DNA from: Actinomycetales bacterium
GTDB taxonomy: Bacteria > Actinomycetota > Actinomycetes > Actinomycetales > Dermatophilaceae
DNA: 56,599 nt
Assembly (NCBI GenBank): GCA_016710645.1
Contig: JADJVI010000057.1
Span: forward strand, 1 to 56,599
Direction: 5' to 3'
Position numbers and translations under genes: made by a program. Under the pieces are notes generated by a model that worked only from the letters and a program-made list of their open reading frames with translations, was not told the DNA's origin and ran no database searches. Shown here one piece after another: positions 18,022 through 25,129 of the stretch. Each line of letters opens with the position of its first letter. The stretch's first letter is position 1.

Positions 18022-19002
18022 ATGCTGCATCACTTCGACGTCGACGCGTCGACCGAACAGGTCTACCAGGCCATGCTGGCCAGCCCGGGAGCCGACGTGG
18101 CCACCCTGGCGGGATCGCTGGGGCTGTCTGTCGATGAGGTGCAGGCTCGCCTCGACCAACTGGCTGACCTCATGCTCATCGAAGCCACCGGACGACCGGA
18201 CGGGCGCATCGTCACCGTGCCGCCCCATGAGGCCCTGGAACTGCTCATCGCCCGCGAGGAGGAGCGGCTCGCCGAGCGCAAGCGCGAGGTGGCCGCCAGC
18301 CGCGAGAAGCTCGCCGACGTCGTGGATTCCTTCCTGGCTCACCGGGTCACCAAGGCCGAGGGCGGGCTCATCGAGCAGATCGACGAGGGCCGCGTTGTGC
18401 GATCACGTCTCTTTCAACTGGTCAACCAGGCCCGCCGGGCGGTCTCCTCGATCGAACCCGGCGCCCCGATCCCACCGCACGCGCTCGCGGCAGCCACTCG
18501 CCTCGACGACGACATGCTCGGTCGCGGCATCCTCGTGCGCACCGTCGTCTCGACGGCCTCGACGGCCCAGGACTACTGGCACTCCCACCTGCTCGATCAG
18601 CAGGCCAAGGGGTCGCAGGCACGCAGCCACGCGGCGCCACCGATGCGCCTCATCGTCATCGACGACGACGTCGCCGTGCTCCCCCGCAGCGGCGGCAGTG
18701 GCGCGCTCATCGCCCACACGCCCGATGTCGTCGCGCCCGCCCTCGCGCTCTTCGAGAGCGTGTGGGTCGAGGCCAGCCCGATCGAACGCCGCGACGACAC
18801 CGATGACACGGTGAGCGAGGCGCGGATGCGCCAGGTCGCGACGCTGCTCGCCGCCGGACTCAAGGACGAGACGATCGCCCGCCGGCTGGACGTCTCGGTG
18901 CGCACGGTGCGCCGGTTGGTGTCGGCCACGGTGGCCGAGTTGCAGGCCGACAGCCGCTTCCAGGCCGGAGTCCTCGCAGTGCGCCGCGGCTGGGTCAGCT
19001 AG
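18022..19002 (+). CDS. Two-HTH transcription regulator (TrmB-like N-terminus, LuxR-type C-terminus)
   Basis: A 326-residue cytoplasmic regulator. The N-terminal 60 residues form a winged helix (VYQAMLASPGADVATLAGSL, then SVDEVQARLDQL) of the TrmB type. Residues 65-110 are a charged coiled coil (EERLAERKREVAASREKL). A phospholipase-D-like sensor region follows (LRLIVIDDDVAVLP-like segment near residue 210). The C-terminus carries a LuxR HTH: ARMRQVATLLAAGLKDETIA followed by RRLDVSVRTVRRLVS. Regulators of this plan are common in actinobacteria beside small-peptide and natural-product genes. The start is ATG 18022 after GGGGGAC. It lies directly upstream, on the same strand, of the bacteriocin-type genes and is their likely regulator, which is inference from position. 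Confidence 0.82.
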   Translation: MLHHFDVDASTEQVYQAMLASPGADVATLAGSLGLSVDEVQARLDQLADLMLIEATGRPDGRIVTVPPHEALELLIAREEERLAERKREVAASREKLADVVDSFLAHRVTKAEGGLIEQIDEGRVVRSRLFQLVNQARRAVSSIEPGAPIPPHALAAATRLDDDMLGRGILVRTVVSTASTAQDYWHSHLLDQQAKGSQARSHAAPPMRLIVIDDDVAVLPRSGGSGALIAHTPDVVAPALALFESVWVEASPIERRDDTDDTVSEARMRQVATLLAAGLKDETIARRLDVSVRTVRRLVSATVAELQADSRFQAGVLAVRRGWVS

Positions 19003-19022
19003 CCCCTGCTCGCTCCCTGTCA

Positions 19023-19042
19023 CATGGCACGAAGGTGCCATG
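19023..19042 (+). terminator. Hairpin after the regulator gene
   Basis: CATGGCAC (19023-19030) and GTGCCATG (19035-19042) form an 8-bp stem with a 4-base loop, 21 bases after the regulator stop. It is not followed by a T-run. It probably limits read-through into the next operon. Confidence 0.45.
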
Positions 19043-19144
19043 ACCCCTTGCGGCCAGCTCACACCCCTCCCGTATGCCGTGCTGCCTTGCCAGAGTGAGG
19101 CCCGCGTCACCGTCCTGCCCACTCGGACCGGCCCTCACATAAGA

Positions 19145-19176
19145 GTCGCCGGCTGATCCGAGGACCAGCCGGCGAC
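19145..19176 (+). promoter_or_regulatory. Hairpin in the presumed 5' leader of the bacteriocin accessory operon
   Basis: GTCGCCGGCTG (19145-19155) pairs exactly with CAGCCGGCGAC (19166-19176) around a 10-base loop. It lies 74 bases before the start of the SpoIIM-like gene and 143 after the regulator stop. It could attenuate transcription or shield an RNA 5' end. No alternative pairing was found by eye. Confidence 0.4.
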
Positions 19177-19249
19177 GTGTGTGCCACTCCCGTCAAGAAG
19201 GACATCACGCACCACCCACAGTAGCCGCCCACCCCGGAAGGCGCATCCG

Positions 19250-19798
19250 ATGACTGCCACCGCTGCCTCCCCGAGTTGCCCTCGGCCCGGCCGCCTCCTG
19301 CTCACCAGCGCCGTCTTCATGGCGGCCTTGTATGCCGTGGGAGTCGCCTCGGGTGCCCTGGGCGCCTCCCTCACTCGGGAAGGATCGGTCGGTCGGTCGG
19401 ACACGCCTGCCGGGGTGGTCGACCTGTTCCTGCATAACAGCCTGGTCCTCGCCCTCCTGGGGATCGGCATCGTCACGGCTGGGCTCGCCACCGGGGCGCA
19501 GATGCTCCTCAACGGCACCGTGCTGGGCTGGGTGGTCGGCAAGTCACTGCAAACCGGCACCGCCTCGGACCTGCTCACGGGGGTCCTCCCCCACGTCTTT
19601 CCTGAAGTCGCGGCGTATGCCGTCGGCGGGGGCGCCTCGGCGGCCTTAGGCCTCACCCTGATCGCCCGCCGACGCGCAGTCGACCGCCCATGGCTCAGCG
19701 TCACCTGGCGGGACTGGCTGCGCTGGCAAGCGATCGCCGTCGGGCTGCTCGCGTTGGCGGCCGCCATCGAAGGCATCGTCTCGCACGTGCCGGCCTAA
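19250..19798 (+). CDS. SpoIIM/DUF95-family membrane protein of a circular-bacteriocin locus
   Basis: A 182-residue protein from ATG 19250, with GGAAGG eight bases before. It has four or five membrane segments: residues about 17-40 (VFMAALYAVGVASGALG), 63-88 (ALLGIGIVTAGLATGAQML), 115-135 and 155-175. The middle carries the family pattern of a hydrophobic helix with an NG pair (LLNGTVLGWVVG) followed by LTGVLPHVFPEVAAYAVGGG, where a Pro-His-x-x-x-Glu stretch is typical of SpoIIM proteins (PF01944). In circular-bacteriocin clusters a protein of this family is essential for maturation or export and is found in nearly every case. Here it opens a same-strand run with a small membrane protein, an ABC pair and the precursor peptide. 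SpoIIM proteins also occur elsewhere, so function depends on this context. Confidence 0.78.
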   Translation: MTATAASPSCPRPGRLLLTSAVFMAALYAVGVASGALGASLTREGSVGRSDTPAGVVDLFLHNSLVLALLGIGIVTAGLATGAQMLLNGTVLGWVVGKSLQTGTASDLLTGVLPHVFPEVAAYAVGGGASAALGLTLIARRRAVDRPWLSVTWRDWLRWQAIAVGLLALAAAIEGIVSHVPA

Positions 19799-19884
19799 GG
19801 GTTGCGAGCAACCACACCGCCAGTCCTTTCACCTACCCGGCCTCGTCATCCCGTCGAGGCGACAGCATCCACCGGAGGTCTCCC

Positions 19885-20211
19885 ATGTCCCGTCGCACCA
19901 CTCTCAGCATCGCCCTCGTGCTCTCAGCCGTGGCCCTCGTCGCGGCCTTCTTCGGGATCAGCGAGGTGATTCAGACGATCAAATTCATCCAGGCCCACCC
20001 CAACCTCGAGCCACCAGCACCGCCGAGCAGCTTCACCATCACGGGAATCGGTGGCTTCGCCGCCCTGGTGCTCGTGGTGAAGGACCAGTGGCGCGAGCGG
20101 CGCACCGGATGGATCGTCGCGAGCATCCTGCTATCGCACCCGGCGATCATCACCTACTGCCTGACGCAGCTGTTCGGCTCGCGCCCACGGCTCACGACTG
20201 CTCAGGCCTGA
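19885..20211 (+). CDS. Small membrane protein, possible immunity or maturation factor
   Basis: A 108-residue protein from ATG 19885 with GGAGG before it. Three hydrophobic segments: residues 7-25 (LSIALVLSAVALVAAFFGI), about 51-66 (TGIGGFAALVLVV) and about 75-95 (WIVASILLSHPAIITYCL), with a basic loop KDQWRERRTGW between the last two. I know no family. Circular-bacteriocin loci usually carry one or two small cationic membrane proteins, one being the immunity protein, and this gene holds such a position between the SpoIIM-like gene and the ABC ATPase. Its stop (TGA ending at 20211) is directly followed by the ATPase frame. The immunity role is an inference only. Confidence 0.65.
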   Translation: MSRRTTLSIALVLSAVALVAAFFGISEVIQTIKFIQAHPNLEPPAPPSSFTITGIGGFAALVLVVKDQWRERRTGWIVASILLSHPAIITYCLTQLFGSRPRLTTAQA

Positions 20212-20220
20212 GTGCCCGGG

Positions 20221-21207
20221 ATGACCGTGACCACCGTCGTGAGCGGCACTCCGCCGGGCCCGACGCGGGCCGCGGAAGGCGAGCGGACGGCATACCCCAC
20301 GCAGGTATGCCGTCCGCCCACCTCCGCCGCCGCCGAGGCGGTTGTGCGCCTGGAGGGTGTCGAGGTCCGGCTGGGCGGACTGCCCATCCTGCGTGACATC
20401 GACCTGGCCCTCGAGCCGGGTCGCTGCCATGGTCTGGTGGGCGGCAATGGATCGGGCAAGACCACGCTCATGCGCGCCACCTTGGGGCTGGTGCGGCTCT
20501 CCGCCGGACGGATCGAACGGCAACAGATCAGCGGACCGGGGCGGGCCATGGCGGTCTTCGGGCCGAGGTTGTTGCACCCGGGGCGCAGGGCACGCACCGA
20601 GCTTGCCCTGCGAGTGTGGGGCGGCGGAGGGTCGCAAGCCGACATCGACGCGGCCTGGACGCAGGCCCGGATCCCGAGCGACAGCGTCCGCTGCGGCACC
20701 CTCTCCCTCGGGCAGGCGCACCGGTTGAGCTTGGCCGCCGCGCTGGCGCAGCGTCCGCGCCTGCTCGTCCTGGACGAACCCACCGTCGGGCTCGACACGG
20801 CCTCGGTGACGTGGCTGCGCGAGGGGTTGCGCGCCCTGGTCGACGGTGGCACCTGCGTGTGGATCTCCTCGCACGACCTGTCCGAGATCGAGCAAGTCGT
20901 CGACACGATCACCCTGTTGGAGGGCGGGCGCCTGGTGCGAACCGAACCGATGAGCGCGTTTCGGGCTGCGGCCGACCAGGTGCGCGTCGACGGCGCCGAA
21001 CCGGAGGTGTTGCGTGAGCGGCTGGTCGCTGCCGGCGCGACCGTGCAGCCGGCTCCCGATGGGCCGCTGCTGGTGTCGGGGATGACCCCGGGCGCGATTG
21101 GGGCGCTGGCGTCCGCCGAACGGTTGACCCTCACCGAGCTGACGCCGGTCCGCCCTGCACTGGGAACATGGCTGGCCGCCCGCGCCGAGGAGGCGGTGGC
21201 GCGATGA
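20221..21207 (+). CDS. ABC transporter ATP-binding protein of the bacteriocin locus
   Basis: Motor subunit of an exporter. Walker A GLVGGNGSGKTTLM, signature LSLGQAHRLSLAAALAQR, Walker B RLLVLDEPTVGLD, H-loop WISSHDLSEIE. Read from ATG 20221 it has 328 residues, but the first 41 are low-complexity (TVVSGTPPGPTRAAEGERTA) and contain a perfect 14-bp hairpin at DNA level. A GTG at 20344 would start exactly at the domain (VRLEGVEVRLGG) with GAGG five bases before, and may be the true start. The C-terminal 100 residues after the H-loop are an extension seen in bacteriocin self-protection and export ATPases. Its stop overlaps the permease start (ATGA). In known circular-bacteriocin systems this subunit serves export and immunity. 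Confidence 0.85.
   Translation: MTVTTVVSGTPPGPTRAAEGERTAYPTQVCRPPTSAAAEAVVRLEGVEVRLGGLPILRDIDLALEPGRCHGLVGGNGSGKTTLMRATLGLVRLSAGRIERQQISGPGRAMAVFGPRLLHPGRRARTELALRVWGGGGSQADIDAAWTQARIPSDSVRCGTLSLGQAHRLSLAAALAQRPRLLVLDEPTVGLDTASVTWLREGLRALVDGGTCVWISSHDLSEIEQVVDTITLLEGGRLVRTEPMSAFRAAADQVRVDGAEPEVLRERLVAAGATVQPAPDGPLLVSGMTPGAIGALASAERLTLTELTPVRPALGTWLAARAEEAVAR
20283..20317. repeat. 14-bp hairpin of the GGTATGCCGT word inside or before the ATPase gene
   Basis: GCGGACGGCATACC (20283-20296) and its exact complement (20304-20317) enclose 7 bases. All other paired copies of this word in the window lie between genes, so this one suggests that the ATPase really starts downstream, at GTG 20344, and that the hairpin separates it from the small membrane protein gene. 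Confidence 0.65.
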
Positions 21208-22037
21208 ACGGCCGGATCGAGATGCAGGCTGACCTTGCGGGGCAATCGGGCTCCTCAGGGAAGTCGCGCCGGTCGCGGCGGTCGCGGCGGTCGCGTCGGT
21301 CGCCGCGGTCGTGGAGCTCCAGGCTTGCTCTGCTCGATGTGATGCACCGCGATGCCTGGCGCGCGGTATCCACTCCTGGCCCGTGGTTGATCCTCGCCAT
21401 CACCGCGGCCTCGGCGATCTTGGTGGTGCGCGGCATCACCCTGGCCGGTGCCCAACCGAGCCAGCCGATGGTGCATCTGGCCGTCCCGCTGCTGGCCGGA
21501 CTCCTCGGCTCGATGACCGTGGGCGCCGACTTGAGGTACGGCACCTGGCATCTGGAGGTGCTGCTGGCCGGCTCCCGCACCGCCCACTGGCTGCGCGCCA
21601 CCGCCTCGGTGCTCGCCCTCGGTCTGCTGGTGGGAGCTACCTCGGGGCTGGCGTCGTGGGGCTGCTGCGCCCTCTGGGCCGATGACAGCCTCGGATCGGT
21701 CGACGCGGCCCGTCGTGCTGCGGGTGCCGTGATGCTCGCAGCCGCCGCTTGGGCCATTCTTGGGGCGTCGGTCACGGCGATCTTCGGTTCTCAGATCGCT
21801 GGCACATCGGGGGTCGTGGTCTACGTCATGGTGGAGCCACTCATCGAACCCACTCTCGGAATGCAGGCCACCTGGCTGCCCGGGAAAGCCTGCTCGGAGT
21901 TGCTCGCCGCCTCCGCGGATGGTCTGGCCGACGACGCTAGGTCTCTCGCGTTCCGCGTCCTGTTGGTCGCTTCTGCACTCTGGGTCGGGGCATGGCTGAC
22001 CGTCGCTCGACGCCCGATCCCTGTCGTCGCGACCTGA
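21204..22037 (+). CDS. ABC transporter permease of the bacteriocin locus
   Basis: A 277-residue membrane protein, ATG 21204 overlapping the ATPase stop. A basic, Ser/Arg-repeat N-terminal tail (residues 23-37, units of SRR from a 9-bp tandem repeat at 21270-21314) is followed by five or six helices: GPWLILAITAASAILVV, VPLLAGLLGSMTVGA, ASVLALGLLVGATSGLASWG, AVMLAAAAWAILGASVTA, SGVVVYVMVEPLIEP and LLVASALWVGAWLTV. The layout with a GADLRYGTWHLEV loop after the second helix fits ABC-2 type permeases. It forms the exporter or self-protection pump with the ATPase. A 50-bp palindrome 34 bases after its stop separates it from the precursor gene. Confidence 0.75.
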   Translation: MNGRIEMQADLAGQSGSSGKSRRSRRSRRSRRSPRSWSSRLALLDVMHRDAWRAVSTPGPWLILAITAASAILVVRGITLAGAQPSQPMVHLAVPLLAGLLGSMTVGADLRYGTWHLEVLLAGSRTAHWLRATASVLALGLLVGATSGLASWGCCALWADDSLGSVDAARRAAGAVMLAAAAWAILGASVTAIFGSQIAGTSGVVVYVMVEPLIEPTLGMQATWLPGKACSELLAASADGLADDARSLAFRVLLVASALWVGAWLTVARRPIPVVAT

Positions 22038-22070
22038 CCGACCGTTTGCCTAACCCTGCCCAACAACGAC

Positions 22071-22120
22071 TTTTGGTGTGGCGGATCTGGCGCCCTGGCG
22101 CCAGATCCGCCACACCAAAA
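22071..22120. repeat. 50-bp palindromic repeat, copy 2 (near-perfect, 24-bp arms)
   Basis: The left arm 22071-22094 starts TTTTGGTGTGGCGGATC, and the right arm 22097-22120 is its exact complement, leaving only a CT in the centre. Same family as 17275-17324 and 29602-29651. It sits between the permease stop and the bacteriocin precursor leader, and may end the accessory operon or stabilise its 3' end, so that the precursor is made from its own promoter. Confidence 0.85.
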
Positions 22121-22355
22121 CGTGCTTTAGGGGCCGTCGGCGACCCGGCCCTGCCGCTGGGTCAATCCATGATCGATGCGGCCGACGATTTCGTCTCAAT
22201 TCTGTTGCGATACAGCCGTTTTGGCATTCATGGCCGGATCCGGCCACGGCACTTTGCGGCCATCGAAAACCCTCCCGTGGGCGCCTCACGAGCCCTAGCG
22301 TGAAGTCGTCCCCACTACCGCGGGACACCATCACGCACCGAAGGACGGTTACCCC
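22121..22355 (+). promoter_or_regulatory. Leader and presumed promoter region of the bacteriocin precursor
   Basis: 235 bases without a gene. I see no convincing -35/-10 pair, but the stretch is less GC-rich around 22190-22235 (TTTCGTCTCAATTCTGTTGC and following) than its surroundings. The ribosome site GAAGGA is at 22340-22345, ten bases before the ATG. Separate expression of the precursor is suggested by the palindrome upstream and the strong terminator downstream. Confidence 0.4.
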
Positions 22356-22619
22356 ATGTCGTACTTGACCAAGACCTCGACCACGCTGCGCGCCTCCTCG
22401 CTGGCTCTGCTCGGCACCCTTCTCGTCGTGGCCGGCCCCCTGGCCGACGTCGTCAACAAGTTCCACATCAGCTACACCCTGGCGAAGTACATCGTCCAGC
22501 TCGTCGTCACTGGCGCCGGCTGGCTGCTCGGCACGGTCTTCCCGGCTGCGATCCCCTTCATCGCCATCATCAAGCTGCTCTTCAGCCTCTACGGCTCGTC
22601 CTACGTCATCAACTGGTGA
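22356..22619 (+). CDS. Putative circular bacteriocin precursor
   Basis: An 87-residue, strongly hydrophobic peptide. Residues 1-30 (MSYLTKTSTTLRASSLALLG, then TLLVVAGPLA) look like the hydrophobic leader of gassericin A- or AS-48-type precursors. The predicted mature part, about residues 31-87, begins near DVVNKFHISYTLAKYIVQ, has a TGAGW turn at about 52-56, two or three more hydrophobic helices (LLGTVFPAAIPFIAIIK) and ends YVINW. Circular bacteriocins are 58-70 residues, helical and cationic, with hydrophobic residues at the joined ends; an aromatic last residue is common (AS-48 ends in Trp). The AD-then-K-F-x-I pattern recalls gassericin A (established knowledge, recalled without a search). 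The neighbours are the expected maturation and export genes. The exact leader cut is unknown; it could also be a linear membrane-active peptide. Confidence 0.75.
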   Translation: MSYLTKTSTTLRASSLALLGTLLVVAGPLADVVNKFHISYTLAKYIVQLVVTGAGWLLGTVFPAAIPFIAIIKLLFSLYGSSYVINW

Positions 22620-22695
22620 CGACGCCCCACCCCTTGGCTCCCGCTACTCCCGTCATCGCCTAGCTGCACCTGGGAGCCAAATCAGCAACGAACCC

Positions 22696-22733
22696 ACTGC
22701 GGTGGGGCGGATCAGATTCCGCCCCACCGCAGT
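22696..22733. terminator. Strong terminator hairpin after the bacteriocin precursor
   Basis: ACTGCGGTGGGGCGGA (22696-22711) pairs exactly with 22718-22733 around the 6-base loop TCAGAT. It lies 76 bases after the precursor stop and 47 before the convergent acyltransferase stop, so it can serve both. A weaker pair (TTGGCTCCC near 22633 with GGGAGCCAA near 22671) precedes it. Confidence 0.75.
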
Positions 22734-22779
22734 TCGATTGTCCAGGACCAGCAGGTCGGCAGATCGGCAGGTCACCAGG

Positions 22780-24162
22780 TCAGCCGGGCGGGGAGGTGCG
22801 CGGACGGCATACTCGCAGGAGCCCGAGGCCGGCGAGCAGCACCGCGAAGGCGACCGCCGGCGTCACCTCGCCGACCAGGAAGAACTGCGGCCGGTTGCCC
22901 AAGATGTCGACGCCGGTGATCGACACCATGAGGACTCCAAAAACGACAACGACGACGGCCAGCACCGCGAGTAAGTCCGGCCAGGAGCGGGATTCGGCCG
23001 GTATGCCGTCCGCCCCCCGCCCAGCCCCGGGCCGGTCGAACCGCAGGAAGATCGCGATCAGTGCGGCTGTGGGCAGCAGCAGAACGAGGATCCAGAGGGG
23101 CCGGGTCCACCACCACAGCGCACTCGCCGGCTCCGGGAGGGCGATCCCCAGCACCCGGGCGACGACCAAGGTGGCCAGCAACGCCGTCAGGTGCCAGAGG
23201 AAGGCCGTCATCGCCAGACCACCGGCGCGGACCACCCACTGCCAGACGCTGGGACGGGACAGCCAGTCGTTCATCGGTCGGCGAACCCAGGCCGCCAGCC
23301 CGATGACGGTGAACCCCTGAGCCAGCAGTGCCGCGGTCGGTGGGGCCATGTTGCTCACCTCGGCCCCGGGCAAGCCGACCATCGACACCGGATAGGGGCC
23401 GACCCGCAGCGCCACCGCGAAGCCCACGGCAGCCACGAGCGCCAGCATGGGGCCCGTCCGGCCGTCGAGACGCCCGTCTCGCCAGAGGAACCCGGCCTGG
23501 TGCACGGCAAGCCACACGAGGGCGAAGTTGAGGTTGCCGAGGATGCCGAACCCGAGCGCAAACCGCACGACATCGACGGCGACCGCGGCGACGACGAGCG
23601 CGACCAGCGCCGTCCACCCGGCGCGTTGGTGCCAGCGGTACATCGCCGGGGCGAACGCCCCGATCCCCAGGTAGATCCCGACGAACCACAGCAACTGCGG
23701 CACCATGACCAGTGCATTGACCAGCAGCGGTGCCTGTCCGGCCGTCCCCCGCGTAGCCCCGCTGAGATGGGCGATCAGGCCGAGGATCACCCACACGCCG
23801 AGAAAGACGAGAGTCGGGCGCAGGAGTCGGCGCGCGCGGGACCGGACGAACACGGCATACCGGCCTCGTTCCGACCCGCCGCGGCGAGCCAACCCGTCCA
23901 GGGTGTGCGCATGCGCGACCCCGCCGACGAGGAAGAACAGCGGCATGACCTGCAACACCCAGGTGATCGGCTGCAATGCGGGCACCACGGCGAGGACATT
24001 GCCGATCGTGCCGTCCGAGCTCACCGTGACCATGAACCAGTGCCCGAGCATGACCACCAGCAGCGAGCCGGCCCGGATCGCGTCGGCCCAGCGGTCCCGG
24101 TCGGCGGGGGTCGCGGCGACGATATCCCCGACGCTGGTGGTTGAACTGTTTCCCCTGGTCAC
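22780..24162 (-). CDS. Membrane acyltransferase, family 3
   Basis: A 460-residue integral membrane O-acyltransferase (PF01757). The N-terminal RWADAIRAGSLLVVMLGHWF holds the family's early Arg and catalytic-region His. Ten or so helices follow, including QVMPLFFLVGGVAHAHTLD, FVRSRARRLLRPTLVFLGVW and FLWHLTALLATLVVARVLG, where the FLWH motif is typical. These enzymes acetylate or succinylate polysaccharides, lipids or macrolides; the acceptor cannot be told. The start is GTG 24162 (MTRGNSS). The gene is convergent to the bacteriocin precursor and shares its terminator. A role in bacteriocin work is not implied. Confidence 0.85.
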   Translation of the reverse strand: MTRGNSSTTSVGDIVAATPADRDRWADAIRAGSLLVVMLGHWFMVTVSSDGTIGNVLAVVPALQPITWVLQVMPLFFLVGGVAHAHTLDGLARRGGSERGRYAVFVRSRARRLLRPTLVFLGVWVILGLIAHLSGATRGTAGQAPLLVNALVMVPQLLWFVGIYLGIGAFAPAMYRWHQRAGWTALVALVVAAVAVDVVRFALGFGILGNLNFALVWLAVHQAGFLWRDGRLDGRTGPMLALVAAVGFAVALRVGPYPVSMVGLPGAEVSNMAPPTAALLAQGFTVIGLAAWVRRPMNDWLSRPSVWQWVVRAGGLAMTAFLWHLTALLATLVVARVLGIALPEPASALWWWTRPLWILVLLLPTAALIAIFLRFDRPGAGRGADGIPAESRSWPDLLAVLAVVVVVFGVLMVSITGVDILGNRPQFFLVGEVTPAVAFAVLLAGLGLLRVCRPRTSPPG

Positions 24163-24267
24163 GGCGCCTACTGTGGCATAGCCGCCGGACAGCCCGTGTA
24201 CGCCTCGGCTCGGTATGCCGTGCGAACCCGCCTTGGTCTGCCGATCACGGCCGCTTCGGTATGCCGG

Positions 24268-25119
24268 TCAGAGGCGCCGGTCGCGCAGCACCGGGAAAGC
24301 GCTGCGGGTCTGCGCGATGACGTCGAGATCGACGTCTGCGCGCAAGATCTCCTCGGCCTCGCCCGCCTCTGCCGCCACCTCGCCGGTGGGCAGGACGACC
24401 ACCGACCGCCCGCCCATCCTCACTCCGGCGTGGGTGCCCGCGGTGTTGCAGGCGATCATGAGGCACTGGTTCTCGACGGCCCGGGCCCGCGCGAGCAGCG
24501 ACCAGTGGGCCACCCTCGCGGCGGGCCAGGCCGCTGGCACGACGAAGACCTCAGCGCCGGCATCGAGTTGCCGCCGATACAGCTCGGGGAAGCGCAGGTC
24601 ATAACACGTCGACAGCCCGACACAGGTCGGCGCTCCCGGCCCGTCTGACTGGCCTGACTCGCCTGACCCGCCTGGTGCGCCAAGGGGCAGGTCGATGACC
24701 GCGACCTCGGACCCCGCCTCCATGAGCGAAGGCTCGCCCTCGGCGAACCCGAACCGGTGGATCTTGCGATAGCTCGACACCAACTGCCCGGATCGGTCGA
24801 AGACCAGCGAGGTGTTCCACAGTCGCTTGCCCTCCGGTCCGGGCTCGCCACTGCGCTCGACGATCGATCCGGCGTGCAGCATTACCCCGGCATCGCGCGC
24901 GGCGGAGGACATCGCCCGAGCGATGTCGCCGTCGGTCGGCTCGGCGCGCTCGTCCCAGTTGCGGTAACCGAAGCCGGTCGGAGCCCACAACTCGGGCAGC
25001 ACGACGAGGTCGTGGCCCGCGAGCCCCCGCACCAGGTCGGCGGCCCGCTGCACCCGGTCGGTCACCGGCTCCTCGTCGGTGTACCCCAACTGCACGAGAG
25101 CGATCCGCACGGTGTTCAT
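24268..25119 (-). CDS. Carbon-nitrogen hydrolase (nitrilase superfamily)
   Basis: A 283-residue soluble amidase. The catalytic Glu-Lys-Cys set is clear: Glu in LVVLPELWAPTGFG, Lys in VSSYRKIHRFGFAEGE, Cys in VGLSTCYDLRFPELYRRQ. A Gly/Ser-rich insert (GAPGGSGESGQSDGPGAP, about residues 148-165) from a degenerate tandem repeat precedes the Cys motif and probably forms a surface loop. The motif arrangement is closest to omega-amidase/NIT2 or deaminated glutathione amidase types, but the exact substrate is open. The start ATG 25119 (MNTVRIALVQLGY) has GAGG nine bases before. It follows the Pro-rich membrane protein gene by 10 bases on the same strand, so it may be co-transcribed. Confidence 0.88.
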   Translation of the reverse strand: MNTVRIALVQLGYTDEEPVTDRVQRAADLVRGLAGHDLVVLPELWAPTGFGYRNWDERAEPTDGDIARAMSSAARDAGVMLHAGSIVERSGEPGPEGKRLWNTSLVFDRSGQLVSSYRKIHRFGFAEGEPSLMEAGSEVAVIDLPLGAPGGSGESGQSDGPGAPTCVGLSTCYDLRFPELYRRQLDAGAEVFVVPAAWPAARVAHWSLLARARAVENQCLMIACNTAGTHAGVRMGGRSVVVLPTGEVAAEAGEAEEILRADVDLDVIAQTRSAFPVLRDRRL

Positions 25120-25129
25120 GGCGAGTGCC

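Noticed and set aside
19250..19798. Reading the SpoIIM-like gene as a sporulation gene
   Set aside because: No other sporulation genes are present; short SpoIIM-family proteins are standard partners in circular-bacteriocin loci, and the gene context matches that.
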